A stretch of 60,839 nucleotides of DNA from Brevibacillus fluminis. GTDB taxonomy: Bacteria; Bacillota; Bacilli; Brevibacillales; Brevibacillaceae. A model generated the notes under the pieces. It made no database searches. It saw only the letters and a list, made by a program, of their open reading frames with translations, and was not told where the DNA came from. Positions 50,027 through 58,929 of this stretch are shown in pieces. Made by a program: the position numbers and the translations under genes. The DNA is taken from positions 1 to 60,839 of the forward strand of contig NZ_RHHQ01000029.1 of NCBI RefSeq assembly GCF_003710825.1. The letters are read 5' to 3'. Position 1 is the stretch's first letter, and every line of letters starts with the position of its first letter.

Positions 50027-51127
50027 ATGTCGGATTTGAAACGCACCCCGCTGTACCCGGTGTACGCGAAGTATGGAGCCAAAACCATCGATTTTGGCGG
50101 GTGGGATTTGCCTGTGCAATTTTCTAGCATCGGCGCCGAGCATGAAGCGGTGCGCACGAAAGCAGGCTTGTTCGATGTATCACACATGGGCGAGGTCGAT
50201 GTAAAAGGAAGCGGAGCGCTTTATTATTTGCAACGCTTGACGACAAACGACGTCTCCAAGCTTGCGGTAGGTCAGGCGCAATACGGCGCCATGTGCTATC
50301 CGGACGGCGGTACGGTCGACGACCTGTTAGTGTATAAATACGCGGATGACCATTACTTGCTGGTGATCAATGCGGGCAACATCGACAAAGACTTCGCCTG
50401 GATGCAGGAGAACCTCACTGAAAACGTGGAGATCGTTAACATTTCCCCACAAGTGGCGCAGCTTGCGATCCAAGGACCTCTTGCTGAACAAATTTTGCAA
50501 AAATTGACTTCCTATGATCTGTCGCAAATCGGCGTGTTCAAATTCGCCCGTGAAGTCGAAGTAGACGGCGTCACCGCTCTCGTATCGCGCACCGGCTACA
50601 CCGGCGAAGATGGCTTTGAAATTTACTTGCCGAGCGAGCATGCTGAGCAGCTGTGGGATAAACTGCTCGAGGTTGGCAAAGAAGACGGGCTGCTGCCGTG
50701 CGGTTTGGGCGCGCGTGACACCTTGCGATTTGAAGCCAAGCTGCCTCTATATGGGCAAGAGCTGTCGAAAGATATCACACCGATCGAAGCGGGAATCGGT
50801 TTCGCCGTCAAAGTCGACAAAGAAGTTCCTAGCATCGGTCATGACGTACTGAAAGAACAAAAAACAAATGGCGCGCCGCGCAAGCTGGTCGGGATCGAAA
50901 TGATTGACCGCGGCATCCCGCGCACCCATTATCCTGTGTACATTGGTGATACGCAAATCGGGGAAGTCACTACCGGTACGCAATCACCTACACTGAAAAA
51001 GAACGTTGGCCTTGCATTACTCAAAGCAGAGCATGCGGCGATCGGCACTGAAATTGACGTGGAAATCCGCGGCAAGCGCCTCAAAGCGCAAATTGTCGCT
51101 TCACCTTTCTACAAACGGAGTAAATAA
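50027..51127 (+). CDS. gcvT: Glycine cleavage system T protein (aminomethyltransferase)
   Basis: A 366-residue folate-dependent enzyme that moves the aminomethyl group from lipoyl-GcvH to tetrahydrofolate, releasing ammonia. Characteristic stretches: 'TKAGLFDVSHMGEVDVKG', 'RTGYTGEDGFEIYLPSEHAE', 'GLGARDTLRFEAKLPLYGQE' and 'MIDRGIPRTHYPVY'. The ATG at 50027 is 8 bases from AGGAGG; an ATG at 50021 is too close. First gene of gcvT-gcvPA-gcvPB under the glycine riboswitch. Confidence 0.96.
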   Translation: MSDLKRTPLYPVYAKYGAKTIDFGGWDLPVQFSSIGAEHEAVRTKAGLFDVSHMGEVDVKGSGALYYLQRLTTNDVSKLAVGQAQYGAMCYPDGGTVDDLLVYKYADDHYLLVINAGNIDKDFAWMQENLTENVEIVNISPQVAQLAIQGPLAEQILQKLTSYDLSQIGVFKFAREVEVDGVTALVSRTGYTGEDGFEIYLPSEHAEQLWDKLLEVGKEDGLLPCGLGARDTLRFEAKLPLYGQELSKDITPIEAGIGFAVKVDKEVPSIGHDVLKEQKTNGAPRKLVGIEMIDRGIPRTHYPVYIGDTQIGEVTTGTQSPTLKKNVGLALLKAEHAAIGTEIDVEIRGKRLKAQIVASPFYKRSK

Positions 51128-51141
51128 GGAGGAAGCCCTGA

Positions 51142-52497
51142 GTGAAACACCGTTACCTACCACAAACGGATCAAGATAAACGCGATATGATGGAAACACT
51201 CGGCATCGAAAGCTATGAGGAGCTGTTTTCCGATATCCCGGCAGAGGTGCGCCTGAATCGCGGCCTGAACGTGTCGGAAGCATTGTCTGAAACTGAACTG
51301 GTTGCCTACTTCCAAGGACTCGCAAAGAAAAACGCAAACTTCTCCACGCATGCAAGCTTTCTCGGTGCAGGTGTTTACCAGCACTACGCTCCAACCGTCG
51401 TGAACCACATGCTTTTGCGCGGCGAATTTTTTACGGCTTATACACCGTACCAGCCGGAAATCAGCCAAGGCGAACTGCAGGCAATTTTTGAATTCCAGAC
51501 GATGGTATGTGAATTGACCGGCATGGAAGTGGCTAACTCCTCCATGTACGATGGCGCGACCTCGCTCGCGGAAGCAGCGATGATGGCTGCAGGGCACACA
51601 AATAAACCTCGCGTAGTGGTTTCGGGAGCTGTACATCCGGAGTCTCGTGAGGTGCTCGCTTCTTATGCGAAAGGCCAAAGCGTAGAGCTGCAGGAAACCG
51701 GCTATACGGCTGAAGGCTTGACTGATCTGGTACAACTAGAAGCGGCGATCACGGAAGGCACAGGCGCTGTTATCGTGCAATATCCGAACTTTTTCGGCAA
51801 TGTCGAGGATCTGAAAGCGATCGAACAGATCGTGCACAGCAAAGGAGCACTTTTGATCGTCTCCTCCAATCCTGTTGCACTGGGCGTACTTGAAGCTCCA
51901 GGCAAATTGGGCGCAGACATTGTGGTAGGGGATATGCAGCCATTTGGCATCCCGTCTTCCTACGGCGGTCCACACTGTGGATATTTCGCAACAACTTCCA
52001 AGCTGATGCGAAAAATGCCGGGCCGTATCGTTGGTCAAACCAAGGATGAAGAAGGCAAGCGCGGCTTCGTGCTGACACTGCAAGCTCGCGAGCAACATAT
52101 TCGCCGTGAAAAAGCGACCTCCAACATTTGCTCCAACCAGGCGCTGTTGGCGTTGGCTGCATCGATCACACTTTCGGCAATCGGTAAAGTCGGTGTGCAA
52201 GAGATGGCGATGATGAACCTGCAAAAATCGCATTATGCCAAACAAACGCTAGTTAACGCAAAGGGCGTTGAAGCGGTATTCAACGCGCCATTCTTCAATG
52301 AATTCGTCATCAAGCTGACTAAGCCGGTAGCAGACGTCAACAAAGCGCTGCTCAATGCGGGAATTATCGGCGGCTATGACCTCGGCAAGGCTTATCCGGA
52401 ATTGGCTGGACATATGCTGGTCGCTGTCACAGAGCTGCGCACCAAACAAGAAATCGATGCTTTCGCGCAAGAACTGGAGGCGATTCTCAGTGCGTAA
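51142..52497 (+). CDS. gcvPA: Glycine dehydrogenase (decarboxylating) subunit 1
   Basis: A 451-residue subunit of the split P protein, which decarboxylates glycine with PLP. Typical sequences are 'RYLPQTDQDKRDMMETLGIE', 'GAGVYQHYAPTVVNHMLLRG' and 'YTPYQPEISQGELQAIFEFQ'. The PLP lysine sits in the partner subunit. The start is GTG after AAGGAGG, 14 bases past gcvT. It overlaps gcvPB by 8 bases. The two-gene P protein is normal for Bacillales. Confidence 0.96.
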   Translation: MKHRYLPQTDQDKRDMMETLGIESYEELFSDIPAEVRLNRGLNVSEALSETELVAYFQGLAKKNANFSTHASFLGAGVYQHYAPTVVNHMLLRGEFFTAYTPYQPEISQGELQAIFEFQTMVCELTGMEVANSSMYDGATSLAEAAMMAAGHTNKPRVVVSGAVHPESREVLASYAKGQSVELQETGYTAEGLTDLVQLEAAITEGTGAVIVQYPNFFGNVEDLKAIEQIVHSKGALLIVSSNPVALGVLEAPGKLGADIVVGDMQPFGIPSSYGGPHCGYFATTSKLMRKMPGRIVGQTKDEEGKRGFVLTLQAREQHIRREKATSNICSNQALLALAASITLSAIGKVGVQEMAMMNLQKSHYAKQTLVNAKGVEAVFNAPFFNEFVIKLTKPVADVNKALLNAGIIGGYDLGKAYPELAGHMLVAVTELRTKQEIDAFAQELEAILSA

Positions 52498-53953
52498 TGA
52501 CAAACAAAAAGAACTGATTTTCGAAATGAGCAAGCCGGGCCGCATCGGTTACAGCTTGCCTGCGCTGGATGTGCCAGAGGTGGACGTGGCTAGCTTGCTG
52601 CCTGCACACCTGATCCGCGAAACGCCTGCGGCTCTGCCGGAAGTATCGGAGCTGCAAGTAGTGCGCCACTATACTGAGCTGTCCCGCCGCAATCACGGGA
52701 TCGACAACGGATTTTATCCGCTTGGCTCTTGCACAATGAAATACAACCCGAAAATCAATGAAGATATCGCACGCATTCCAGGCTTCGCCCAAACCCACCC
52801 GTACCAGTCTGACGAGTCGGTGCAAGGTGTGCTGGAAGTGCTCTACAATCTGCAAAATGACCTCGCGGATATTACCGGAATGGATGCTGTCACGCTGCAG
52901 CCAGCTGCAGGTGCAGCAGGTGAGTGGACCGGTCTGATGATGATCCGCGCATACCATGAAAGCCGAGGCGAAAACCGCACGAAAGTAATCGTGCCGAACT
53001 CCGCACACGGAACCAACCCAGCATCCGCGACCATCGCTGGTCTGGAAACCGTAACCATCCCGTCAGATGAGCGCGGTCTGGTTGACATCGAGGCGCTGCG
53101 CGCTGCTGTTGGTCCTGACACAGCGGCATTGATGCTGACCAACCCGAACACACTGGGCCTGTTCGAGGAAAACATCGTGGAAATGGCGACCATCGTGCAC
53201 GAAGCTGGCGGACTGCTCTATTACGATGGTGCTAACGCCAATGCGATTCTTGGGATCGCACGCCCTGGCGACATGGGCTTTGACGTCGTTCACTTGAATT
53301 TGCACAAAACATTTACCGGCCCGCATGGCGGTGGCGGACCAGGTGCAGGTCCCGTCGGTGTGAAAAAGATTTTGGAACCGTTCCTGCCAGCGCCAATCGC
53401 GGCGAAACGCGAAGACGGCACGTACTACATGGAAACCGACCGACCGCAATCGATGGGTCGTGTCAAAGGGTACAACGGCAACTTCGGCATCCTGCTGCGC
53501 GCATACAGCTACATCCGTAGCATGGGCGGCGAAGGGCTGCTGCAGGTTTCGCAAAATGCCGTGCTGAATGCCAACTACATGATGCGTCGCCTATCCGAAG
53601 CGTATGAGCTGCCATACGATCGCGTGTGCAAACACGAATTCGTCCTGTCAGGAAGCCGTCAGAAGAAGCTCGGCGTTCGTACGCTTGACATCGCGAAGCG
53701 CCTGCTCGATTTCGGCTACCATCCGCCAACGATCTACTTCCCATTGATCGTCGACGAGTGCTTGATGATCGAGCCAACGGAAACCGAAAGCAAAGAGACG
53801 CTCGATGAATTCATCGATGTCATGCTGCAGATCGCGCGCGAATGCGAAGAAACGCCGGAAGTCGTTCAAGAAGCACCGCACACCACTGTGGTCAAACGTC
53901 TGGATGAAGCGACCGCTGCACGTAAGCCAGTTCTGCGTTACCAACCTGAATAA
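52490..53953 (+). CDS. gcvPB: Glycine dehydrogenase (decarboxylating) subunit 2
   Basis: A 487-residue catalytic subunit of the split P protein. The PLP-binding Lys273 lies in 'HLNLHKTFTGPHGGGGPG', and 'SELQVVRHYTELSRRNHGID', 'FYPLGSCTMKYNPKINE' and 'GANANAILGIARPGDMGFDV' are conserved. The start is GTG at 52490, 9 bases after GGAGG and inside the end of gcvPA; the N-terminus then reads 'MRNDKQKELIFEMSKPGRIG', like B. subtilis. The open frame extends further upstream but that part overlaps gcvPA. Confidence 0.96.
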   Translation: MRNDKQKELIFEMSKPGRIGYSLPALDVPEVDVASLLPAHLIRETPAALPEVSELQVVRHYTELSRRNHGIDNGFYPLGSCTMKYNPKINEDIARIPGFAQTHPYQSDESVQGVLEVLYNLQNDLADITGMDAVTLQPAAGAAGEWTGLMMIRAYHESRGENRTKVIVPNSAHGTNPASATIAGLETVTIPSDERGLVDIEALRAAVGPDTAALMLTNPNTLGLFEENIVEMATIVHEAGGLLYYDGANANAILGIARPGDMGFDVVHLNLHKTFTGPHGGGGPGAGPVGVKKILEPFLPAPIAAKREDGTYYMETDRPQSMGRVKGYNGNFGILLRAYSYIRSMGGEGLLQVSQNAVLNANYMMRRLSEAYELPYDRVCKHEFVLSGSRQKKLGVRTLDIAKRLLDFGYHPPTIYFPLIVDECLMIEPTETESKETLDEFIDVMLQIARECEETPEVVQEAPHTTVVKRLDEATAARKPVLRYQPE

Positions 53954-53958
53954 GAATA

Positions 53959-53993
53959 TAGAGGGCTGTCACCGCTAAGGGCAGCTCTCTTTT
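53959..53993 (+). terminator. Terminator of the gcv operon
   Basis: AGAG-GGCTG and CAGC-TCTCT form an imperfect stem followed by TTTT, just after the gcvPB stop. Confidence 0.6.
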
Positions 53994-54073
53994 ACATACC
54001 GAATCATTGCATCGAGGCACCAAGCGGCGTACAATGGACAAGCAAACGTGTGATAGAGGAGAGGAACGATAGC

Positions 54074-54904
54074 ATGGAACAATGGCGATATGTATTGACA
54101 GAACCGATGTCGCCCGCGATGAACATGGCAGTGGACGAGGCGATTCTGGTCGCGCACAGCGAAGGGAAAGTGCCGCCAACGGTTCGGTTTTATACATGGG
54201 ACCCGGCAACCTTGTCGATCGGCTATTTTCAAAAAGCGGAGAAAGAGATCAACTTTGACGCGGTGAAAGCCAACAATCTCGGTTTTGTCCGTAGAGCGAC
54301 AGGTGGCCGAGCCGTTTTGCACGATGCCGAACTGACGTACAGCGTCATCGTTTCTGAGGACCATCCCAAAATGCCGTCAAGTGTCACGGAAGCGTACAAA
54401 ATCATCAGCCTGGGGCTTCTTCACGGCTTTCAGCAGCTGGGACTCAAAGCGGAAATGGTGTGGCTCGCCTCGGAAGAAGAAAAGGAAAAATACAGCTCTC
54501 CGGGTTCATCCGCCTGTTTTGACTCTCCTTCTTGGTATGAGCTGGTTGTCGAAGGGAAAAAAGTGGCAGGCAGCGCGCAAACCAGGCAAAAGGGCGTAAT
54601 TTTGCAGCATGGCTCCATTTTGATCGATATGGACGTCGATCTGCTGTTCTCGCTGCTTAACTTCCCATCGGATCGCGTACGGGAAAGAATGATGGAAAGC
54701 TTCCGCCAAAAAGCAGTGACAATCAACGAGGTGAGCGGGCGACACATTTCGCTGGCAGAAGCGATTGAAGCATTCCACATTGGTTTTGCGACAGGGCTTG
54801 GCGTACAGCTGGTGACGGAACCACTAACCCGTGAGGAAACCGAAATGGCACGCGAGCTGGCACGCACCCGGTACGGTACAGACGAATGGAATTTGCGTCG
54901 CTAA
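54074..54904 (+). CDS. lipM: Octanoyl-[GcvH]:protein octanoyltransferase LipM
   Basis: A 276-residue enzyme that moves octanoate from acyl carrier protein to GcvH, the first step of lipoate assembly in Bacillales. Family marks are 'MNMAVDEAILVAHSEGKVPP', 'FVRRATGGRAVLHDAELTYS' and the catalytic Cys148 in 'SSACFDSPSWYELVVEGKK', followed by 'KVAGSAQTRQKGVILQHGSI'. Cys in this position distinguishes LipM (YqhM) from lipoate ligase LplJ. The position next to gcvPB matches its supply role for glycine cleavage. Confidence 0.93.
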   Translation: MEQWRYVLTEPMSPAMNMAVDEAILVAHSEGKVPPTVRFYTWDPATLSIGYFQKAEKEINFDAVKANNLGFVRRATGGRAVLHDAELTYSVIVSEDHPKMPSSVTEAYKIISLGLLHGFQQLGLKAEMVWLASEEEKEKYSSPGSSACFDSPSWYELVVEGKKVAGSAQTRQKGVILQHGSILIDMDVDLLFSLLNFPSDRVRERMMESFRQKAVTINEVSGRHISLAEAIEAFHIGFATGLGVQLVTEPLTREETEMARELARTRYGTDEWNLRR

Positions 54905-54967
54905 GAAATAGAAGAGAAGGGCAGCAACGGCCGATATTAACCGGATGGCACGCTCTTTTTTGTACAT

Positions 54968-55015
54968 GTGCAACCGCGGCTCCGCCAAAATGCATGGCGT
55001 AGCCAGGTTTTCTAA
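54968..55015. repeat. Dispersed palindromic repeat, copy E (short form)
   Basis: GTGCAACCGCGGCTCCGCC, AAAATGCA, TGGCGTAGCC, then AGGTTTTCTAA. It shares the GTGCAACCGCGG linker with copies A and B and the common tail. A CTCTTTTTTGTAC tract with a weak hairpin precedes it, after lipM. Confidence 0.8.
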
Positions 55016-55016
55016 C

Positions 55017-55059
55017 AAGACCTGAATCTTTCCCAAGGTGGAAGTTCAGGTCTTTTTTA
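55017..55059. terminator. Terminator after lipM region
   Basis: AAGACCTGAA (55017-55026) pairs with TTCAGGTCTT (about 55044-55053), followed by TTTTT. Confidence 0.8.
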
Positions 55060-55131
55060 CATGGCGTTACTCCGGAAAAAGGGATAGCCAGCTCCTTTTT
55101 GCGGGCAGGAAGAGGGAGAAAAAGCCTCATA

Positions 55132-55635
55132 TTATTTCGTGTACCAATACAACGCATACTCCGTCATTGTAGATGGATGGCCCAATTGGCGCAGCATCGC
55201 CGTAATGTTGCCGCGGTGATATGTCGCGTGATTAACGACCTGCAGCACGATTTGCGCGTAACTATTCTCGCGGACCCCTGCATATGGATTGTCAACTACG
55301 ATTGCCGCATCCATATTTTCATGTGTTGCGAAAAATTCACGGTATTTTTCAGCAGATTGCGAGAAAAGCTCCTTCAAATCAGCGATGCCCGCCTTTGCGA
55401 TTTCTTCTTTTATTTGGTTCGAATGTTCGAGCGCTTCACTCATATTCGTGCCATTCATAATCTCAAGCCAGCATCGATCGGTGACATAAATGTGCGGCAT
55501 CACGGACGAGATCGTCGGAAAGACGCTTGTCAGCTCCTGCTCATACATGCCCGCAGGCAGCTCCTGTAAATAGTTAAGCATTGTGAGATTGGCCCAAATA
55601 TGAAAGTCGTACATTTCGATAGCAGCATGTTTCAA
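55132..55635 (-). CDS. DinB-family protein
   Basis: A 167-residue helical-bundle protein of the DinB/YfiT group. Metal-binding His residues are suggested by the N-terminal 'MYDFHIWANLTML', the central 'VMPHIYVTDRCW' and the C-terminal 'VVNHATYHRGNITAMLRQLG'. Some relatives use thiols such as bacillithiol; the activity here is unknown. The start is TTG at 55635, 8 bases after GGGAGG; no ATG fits better. Divergent from the ribonucleotide reductase gene. Confidence 0.85.
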   Translation of the reverse strand: MKHAAIEMYDFHIWANLTMLNYLQELPAGMYEQELTSVFPTISSVMPHIYVTDRCWLEIMNGTNMSEALEHSNQIKEEIAKAGIADLKELFSQSAEKYREFFATHENMDAAIVVDNPYAGVRENSYAQIVLQVVNHATYHRGNITAMLRQLGHPSTMTEYALYWYTK

Positions 55636-55732
55636 AGGAATGACCTCCCAGATTTGAATTTGCGGAGTAAGAATCGCTTCTGTTACCAGAGTAGCACGAG
55701 TCTGCTGACAATAGCTGTCAGTGAAAAAAACG

Positions 55733-55771
55733 AAAAAAGTCCTCACAACAAATCAATGGTGTGGAGGACTT
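55733..55771 (-). terminator. Orphan minus-strand terminator-like hairpin
   Basis: AAGTCCTC (55737-55744) pairs with GAGGACTT (55764-55771), and on the minus strand it is followed by TTTTTT. It lies upstream of the DinB gene, with no annotated minus-strand gene ahead of it. Confidence 0.45.
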
Positions 55772-55825
55772 GTGATGGAGTTTTTCGATTGTCAATCCCT
55801 TGGGTAAACAATAAATTTCGACAAA

Positions 55826-55883
55826 ACACAATATGTAGTGATTGAATGCGCAAAAAAGTCAAAATATAAACTAGATATTGAAT
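55826..55883 (+). promoter_or_regulatory. Candidate pair of NrdR boxes
   Basis: ACACAATATGTAGTGA (55826-55841) closely matches the NrdR box consensus (acaCwAtATaTwGtgt). A weaker AAACTAGATATTGAAT at 55868-55883 lies exactly 42 bases downstream, four helical turns. NrdR represses ribonucleotide reductase genes through such paired boxes. I see no cobalamin riboswitch in this 358-base gap. Confidence 0.55.
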
Positions 55884-55993
55884 AACGGTAACAAGATATG
55901 GTATCGTAGTAAACGTTAGCATCATCGAATTAACGATAGCAAATAAGAGAGTTATAAGCAAATAAGAATCTTGCAATAGTTGGAGGGAGAAGC

Positions 55994-58540
55994 ATGTCGG
56001 TATCGGTTGAGCCTGCACGTTTAGAAGGATTGAGTGAGAAAATCTTCTTGGATCGCTATGCAATGAAGGATCTTGATTATAAAAACACAAAAGTCGGGGA
56101 TACGGTGCTCGCATTGACCAAGGATGACGCGCGTTTTCCGCAAAAGGAAGTCGGTGAGGTCATCGCGCTTGAAGGAAACAAGGCAAGCATTTTGCTGCGA
56201 AGCGGCGAAACCGTGGAAGCACCGATTGAACGCACGACGCGCCCAATCGAGACAACTCCTTCAGCGATGTGGGACAGGCTCGCACAAGCAATCGCCTCGG
56301 TGGAAAAGACACCGGAAAAGCAAGCGGAATGGACGGATAAATTCCGTACGCTTCTGGATGATTGGAAGCTGGTACCAGGAGGTCGCATCGCTGCGGGTGC
56401 AGGCGCGAGCGATGAACTGACACTTTTCAACTGCTACGTGATTCCATCGCCAAAGGATTCACGCGGCGGAATCATGGATACGCTCTCCCAAATGACCGAA
56501 ATCATGTCGCGCGGCGGCGGGGTAGGGATCAACCTGTCCAGCTTGCGCCCACGTCGTTCCTTAGTGCGCGGCGTTAACGGCTCGTCTTCTGGTTCGGTAT
56601 CGTGGGGAGGTCTGTTCAGCTATACGACTGGGCTGATCGAGCAGGGCGGTTCCCGGCGTGGCGCCCTGATGCTCATGATTAACGACTGGCACCCTGACCT
56701 GATGGAATTCATCACCGTCAAGCAGACGATGGGTCTTGTCACGAATGCCAATCTTTCTGTTTGCATTTCCAATAGCTTCATGAAAGCAGTCAAAGAAGAT
56801 TTGGAGTGGGAGCTTGTTTTCCCGGATTCAAGCGTCGAAAACTATGACGAGCTGTGGGACGGCAACATGAAAAAATGGCGCGAAGAGCTCGGACTCCCGG
56901 TCATTACGTACAAAACCGTGCGTGCACGTGAAGTTTGGCAGACCATTATTGAATCTGCGTGGAAATCGGCGGAGCCGGGTGTCGTATTCCTTGAGCATTA
57001 CAACGACATGTCCAACAGCTGGTATTTCAACCCGATCATTTGCACGAATCCGTGCGGCGAGCAAGGGCTGCCGGCGTGGGGCGTCTGCAATCTGTCGGCG
57101 CTCAACCTGTCCAAGTTTTCCAAGGACGGCGATGTGGCGTGGGATGAGCTGGCGACGGCCGTGCGACATTCCGTACGCTTCCTTGACAACGTAATCGATG
57201 CTACACCATATCACTTTGAAGAAAATGAGAAAAACCAGCAAGGTGAGCGTCGTGTTGGCTTGGGCTCCATGGGCTTGGCCGAGCTGATGATCGATCTCAA
57301 AATTCGCTACGGAAGCCCGGAATCACTGGAATTTCTAGATAAATTGTATCATTTCATTGCACGTGAAGCGTATTTGGCATCGGCGGAGATCGCTGCTGAA
57401 AAAGGTAGCTTCCCGCAATTTGACCGCGACAAATTCCTGATGAGCGGCTTCATGAAGCAGTTTGACGACGAAGTGCGCCATTCCATTTATGAAAAAGGGA
57501 TCCGTAACGTAACCTTGCTGACGCAGGCGCCAACTGGTTCGACAGGAACCATGGTCGGCACGTCTACAGGTATCGAGCCGTTCTACGCCTTTGAATATTT
57601 CCGCCAAAGCCGGTTGGGTATGGACAAACAATATGTTCCGATTGCCAAGGCGTGGCTGGAAGAGCATCCGGGCGAGGAGCTACCGGAGTACTTCGTGACA
57701 TCGATGAGCCTGTCCGCTGAGGACCACGTTCGTGTTCAGGCTGCGATTCAGCGTTGGATCGATTCGTCCATCAGCAAAACAGCCAATGCGCCGCATGACT
57801 TTACTGTGGAAGACACGATGAACCTGTACAATCTGGCGTTTGATTTAGGCTGCAAAGGCGTTACCATTTACCGTGACGGCAGCCGCGACGTACAGGTGCT
57901 AAGTGTGTCCGATGACAAGGAAAAAGCAAACGGCAAAGCAGAAAAAGCGGAACCGCAAGCGGACAAGCAAGTGCCGCCAGCTGTCAAAGTCGCCAAAAAC
58001 TACAACAAGCGCCCGATGAAGCTAAGCGGCGCAACATATAAAATGAAAACCCCGTTAGGGAAAGCGTACATCACCGTGAACGATGTCGATAAGGCGCCGT
58101 TTGAAGTGATCGTCAACGTCGGCAAGGCAGGAAGTGACGTGTTCGCGATGTCGGAGGCCCTTGGCCGCGTATCTACGCTGTTCCTGCGCTTTGGTGAGCT
58201 GCCGGATGGCAACAAAGCGCGCTTGTTGATCAAGCACTTGAAGGGCATCGGCGGTTCGGGTGCTGTCGGATTCGGTGCGAATCGCGTTGAGTCGATCCCT
58301 GATGCTGTGGCCAAGGCGCTGGAAATGCATCTCGACGGCGAAGATGAAAGCCAATCCGTAGCAGCAGCGGCACATCCGACCGCTCCCGCACTTAGCGAAA
58401 GCCATCATGCGAGTGACTACGAGGATGAATACACCTCGCTTGATTCCCCGGATTTGTGCCCGTCGTGCGGTTCGGCAACACTGATGCCGGCAGAGGGGTG
58501 CAAGACGTGCACGAGTTGTGGGTATTCGAAGTGCAGTTGA
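55994..58540 (+). CDS. nrdJ: Adenosylcobalamin-dependent (class II) ribonucleotide reductase
   Basis: An 848-residue enzyme making deoxyribonucleotides with a coenzyme B12-generated thiyl radical. Visible motifs: 'ELTLFNCYVIPSPKDSRGG' (redox Cys), 'MSRGGGVGINLSSLRPR', 'FNPIICTNPCGEQGLPAWG' (Asn-x-Cys-x-Glu active site), 'TQAPTGSTGTMVGTSTGIEP' and 'GCKGVTIYRDGSRD'. After a Lys/Ala/Glu-rich linker comes a TSCPD-like domain and a C-terminal zinc ribbon 'LCPSCGSATLMPAEGCKTC' plus 'CGYSKCS', typical of NrdJ. The long leader holds candidate NrdR boxes. Confidence 0.95.
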   Translation: MSVSVEPARLEGLSEKIFLDRYAMKDLDYKNTKVGDTVLALTKDDARFPQKEVGEVIALEGNKASILLRSGETVEAPIERTTRPIETTPSAMWDRLAQAIASVEKTPEKQAEWTDKFRTLLDDWKLVPGGRIAAGAGASDELTLFNCYVIPSPKDSRGGIMDTLSQMTEIMSRGGGVGINLSSLRPRRSLVRGVNGSSSGSVSWGGLFSYTTGLIEQGGSRRGALMLMINDWHPDLMEFITVKQTMGLVTNANLSVCISNSFMKAVKEDLEWELVFPDSSVENYDELWDGNMKKWREELGLPVITYKTVRAREVWQTIIESAWKSAEPGVVFLEHYNDMSNSWYFNPIICTNPCGEQGLPAWGVCNLSALNLSKFSKDGDVAWDELATAVRHSVRFLDNVIDATPYHFEENEKNQQGERRVGLGSMGLAELMIDLKIRYGSPESLEFLDKLYHFIAREAYLASAEIAAEKGSFPQFDRDKFLMSGFMKQFDDEVRHSIYEKGIRNVTLLTQAPTGSTGTMVGTSTGIEPFYAFEYFRQSRLGMDKQYVPIAKAWLEEHPGEELPEYFVTSMSLSAEDHVRVQAAIQRWIDSSISKTANAPHDFTVEDTMNLYNLAFDLGCKGVTIYRDGSRDVQVLSVSDDKEKANGKAEKAEPQADKQVPPAVKVAKNYNKRPMKLSGATYKMKTPLGKAYITVNDVDKAPFEVIVNVGKAGSDVFAMSEALGRVSTLFLRFGELPDGNKARLLIKHLKGIGGSGAVGFGANRVESIPDAVAKALEMHLDGEDESQSVAAAAHPTAPALSESHHASDYEDEYTSLDSPDLCPSCGSATLMPAEGCKTCTSCGYSKCS

Positions 58541-58674
58541 TCAGGTATTTTGAAGTGTGATTGATCATAAATGTGATGAATCACGAAAGCTGCCAAACTT
58601 GCCGTTACTGATGCAAAATTTGGCTCACGAAAAATGATAATTTTACGGATTATTCGATAAGGTGTATAAAAATA

Positions 58675-58720
58675 CAGAACGGAATATTTATGCTATATTT
58701 CATATAAATATTCCGTTCTG
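58675..58720. repeat. Perfect 17-base inverted repeat
   Basis: CAGAACGGAATATTTAT (58675-58691) is the reverse complement of ATAAATATTCCGTTCTG (58704-58720). No T-tract follows. It may be a MITE end, an operator or a terminator-like hairpin after nrdJ. Confidence 0.7.
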
Positions 58721-58868
58721 CTATTGCCTTTAAAAAGTTTGCTTAATTATAATAATACCTTGGGTGATTTATCATAAAGGGTGAGTAAAATTGCATTTTT
58801 GCTAAGATAATTGTTCCAATTGTTTTTGAAATATAAAGTTGGTAAGTGATAAATATAGTTGGTAATTG

Positions 58869-58907
58869 AAAAAAGAGTATTAGCTTAAACCGCTAATGCT
58901 CTTTTTT
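58869..58907. terminator. Bidirectional terminator hairpin
   Basis: AAAAAAGAGTATTAGC (58869-58884) pairs with GCTAATGCTCTTTTTT (58892-58907) with one G-T pair. It has A and T tracts on both flanks, though the nearest gene end is 330 bases away. Confidence 0.75.
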
Positions 58908-58929
58908 GAAACTTTGAATAAAATGGTTG

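Noticed and set aside
52355..52489. Upstream extension of gcvPB
   Set aside because: The open frame overlaps the 3' end of gcvPA; the GTG at 52490 has a binding site and gives the conserved N-terminus.
55636..55993. Cobalamin riboswitch ahead of nrdJ
   Set aside because: The B12-box consensus and expected helices are not visible; candidate NrdR boxes explain the leader better.
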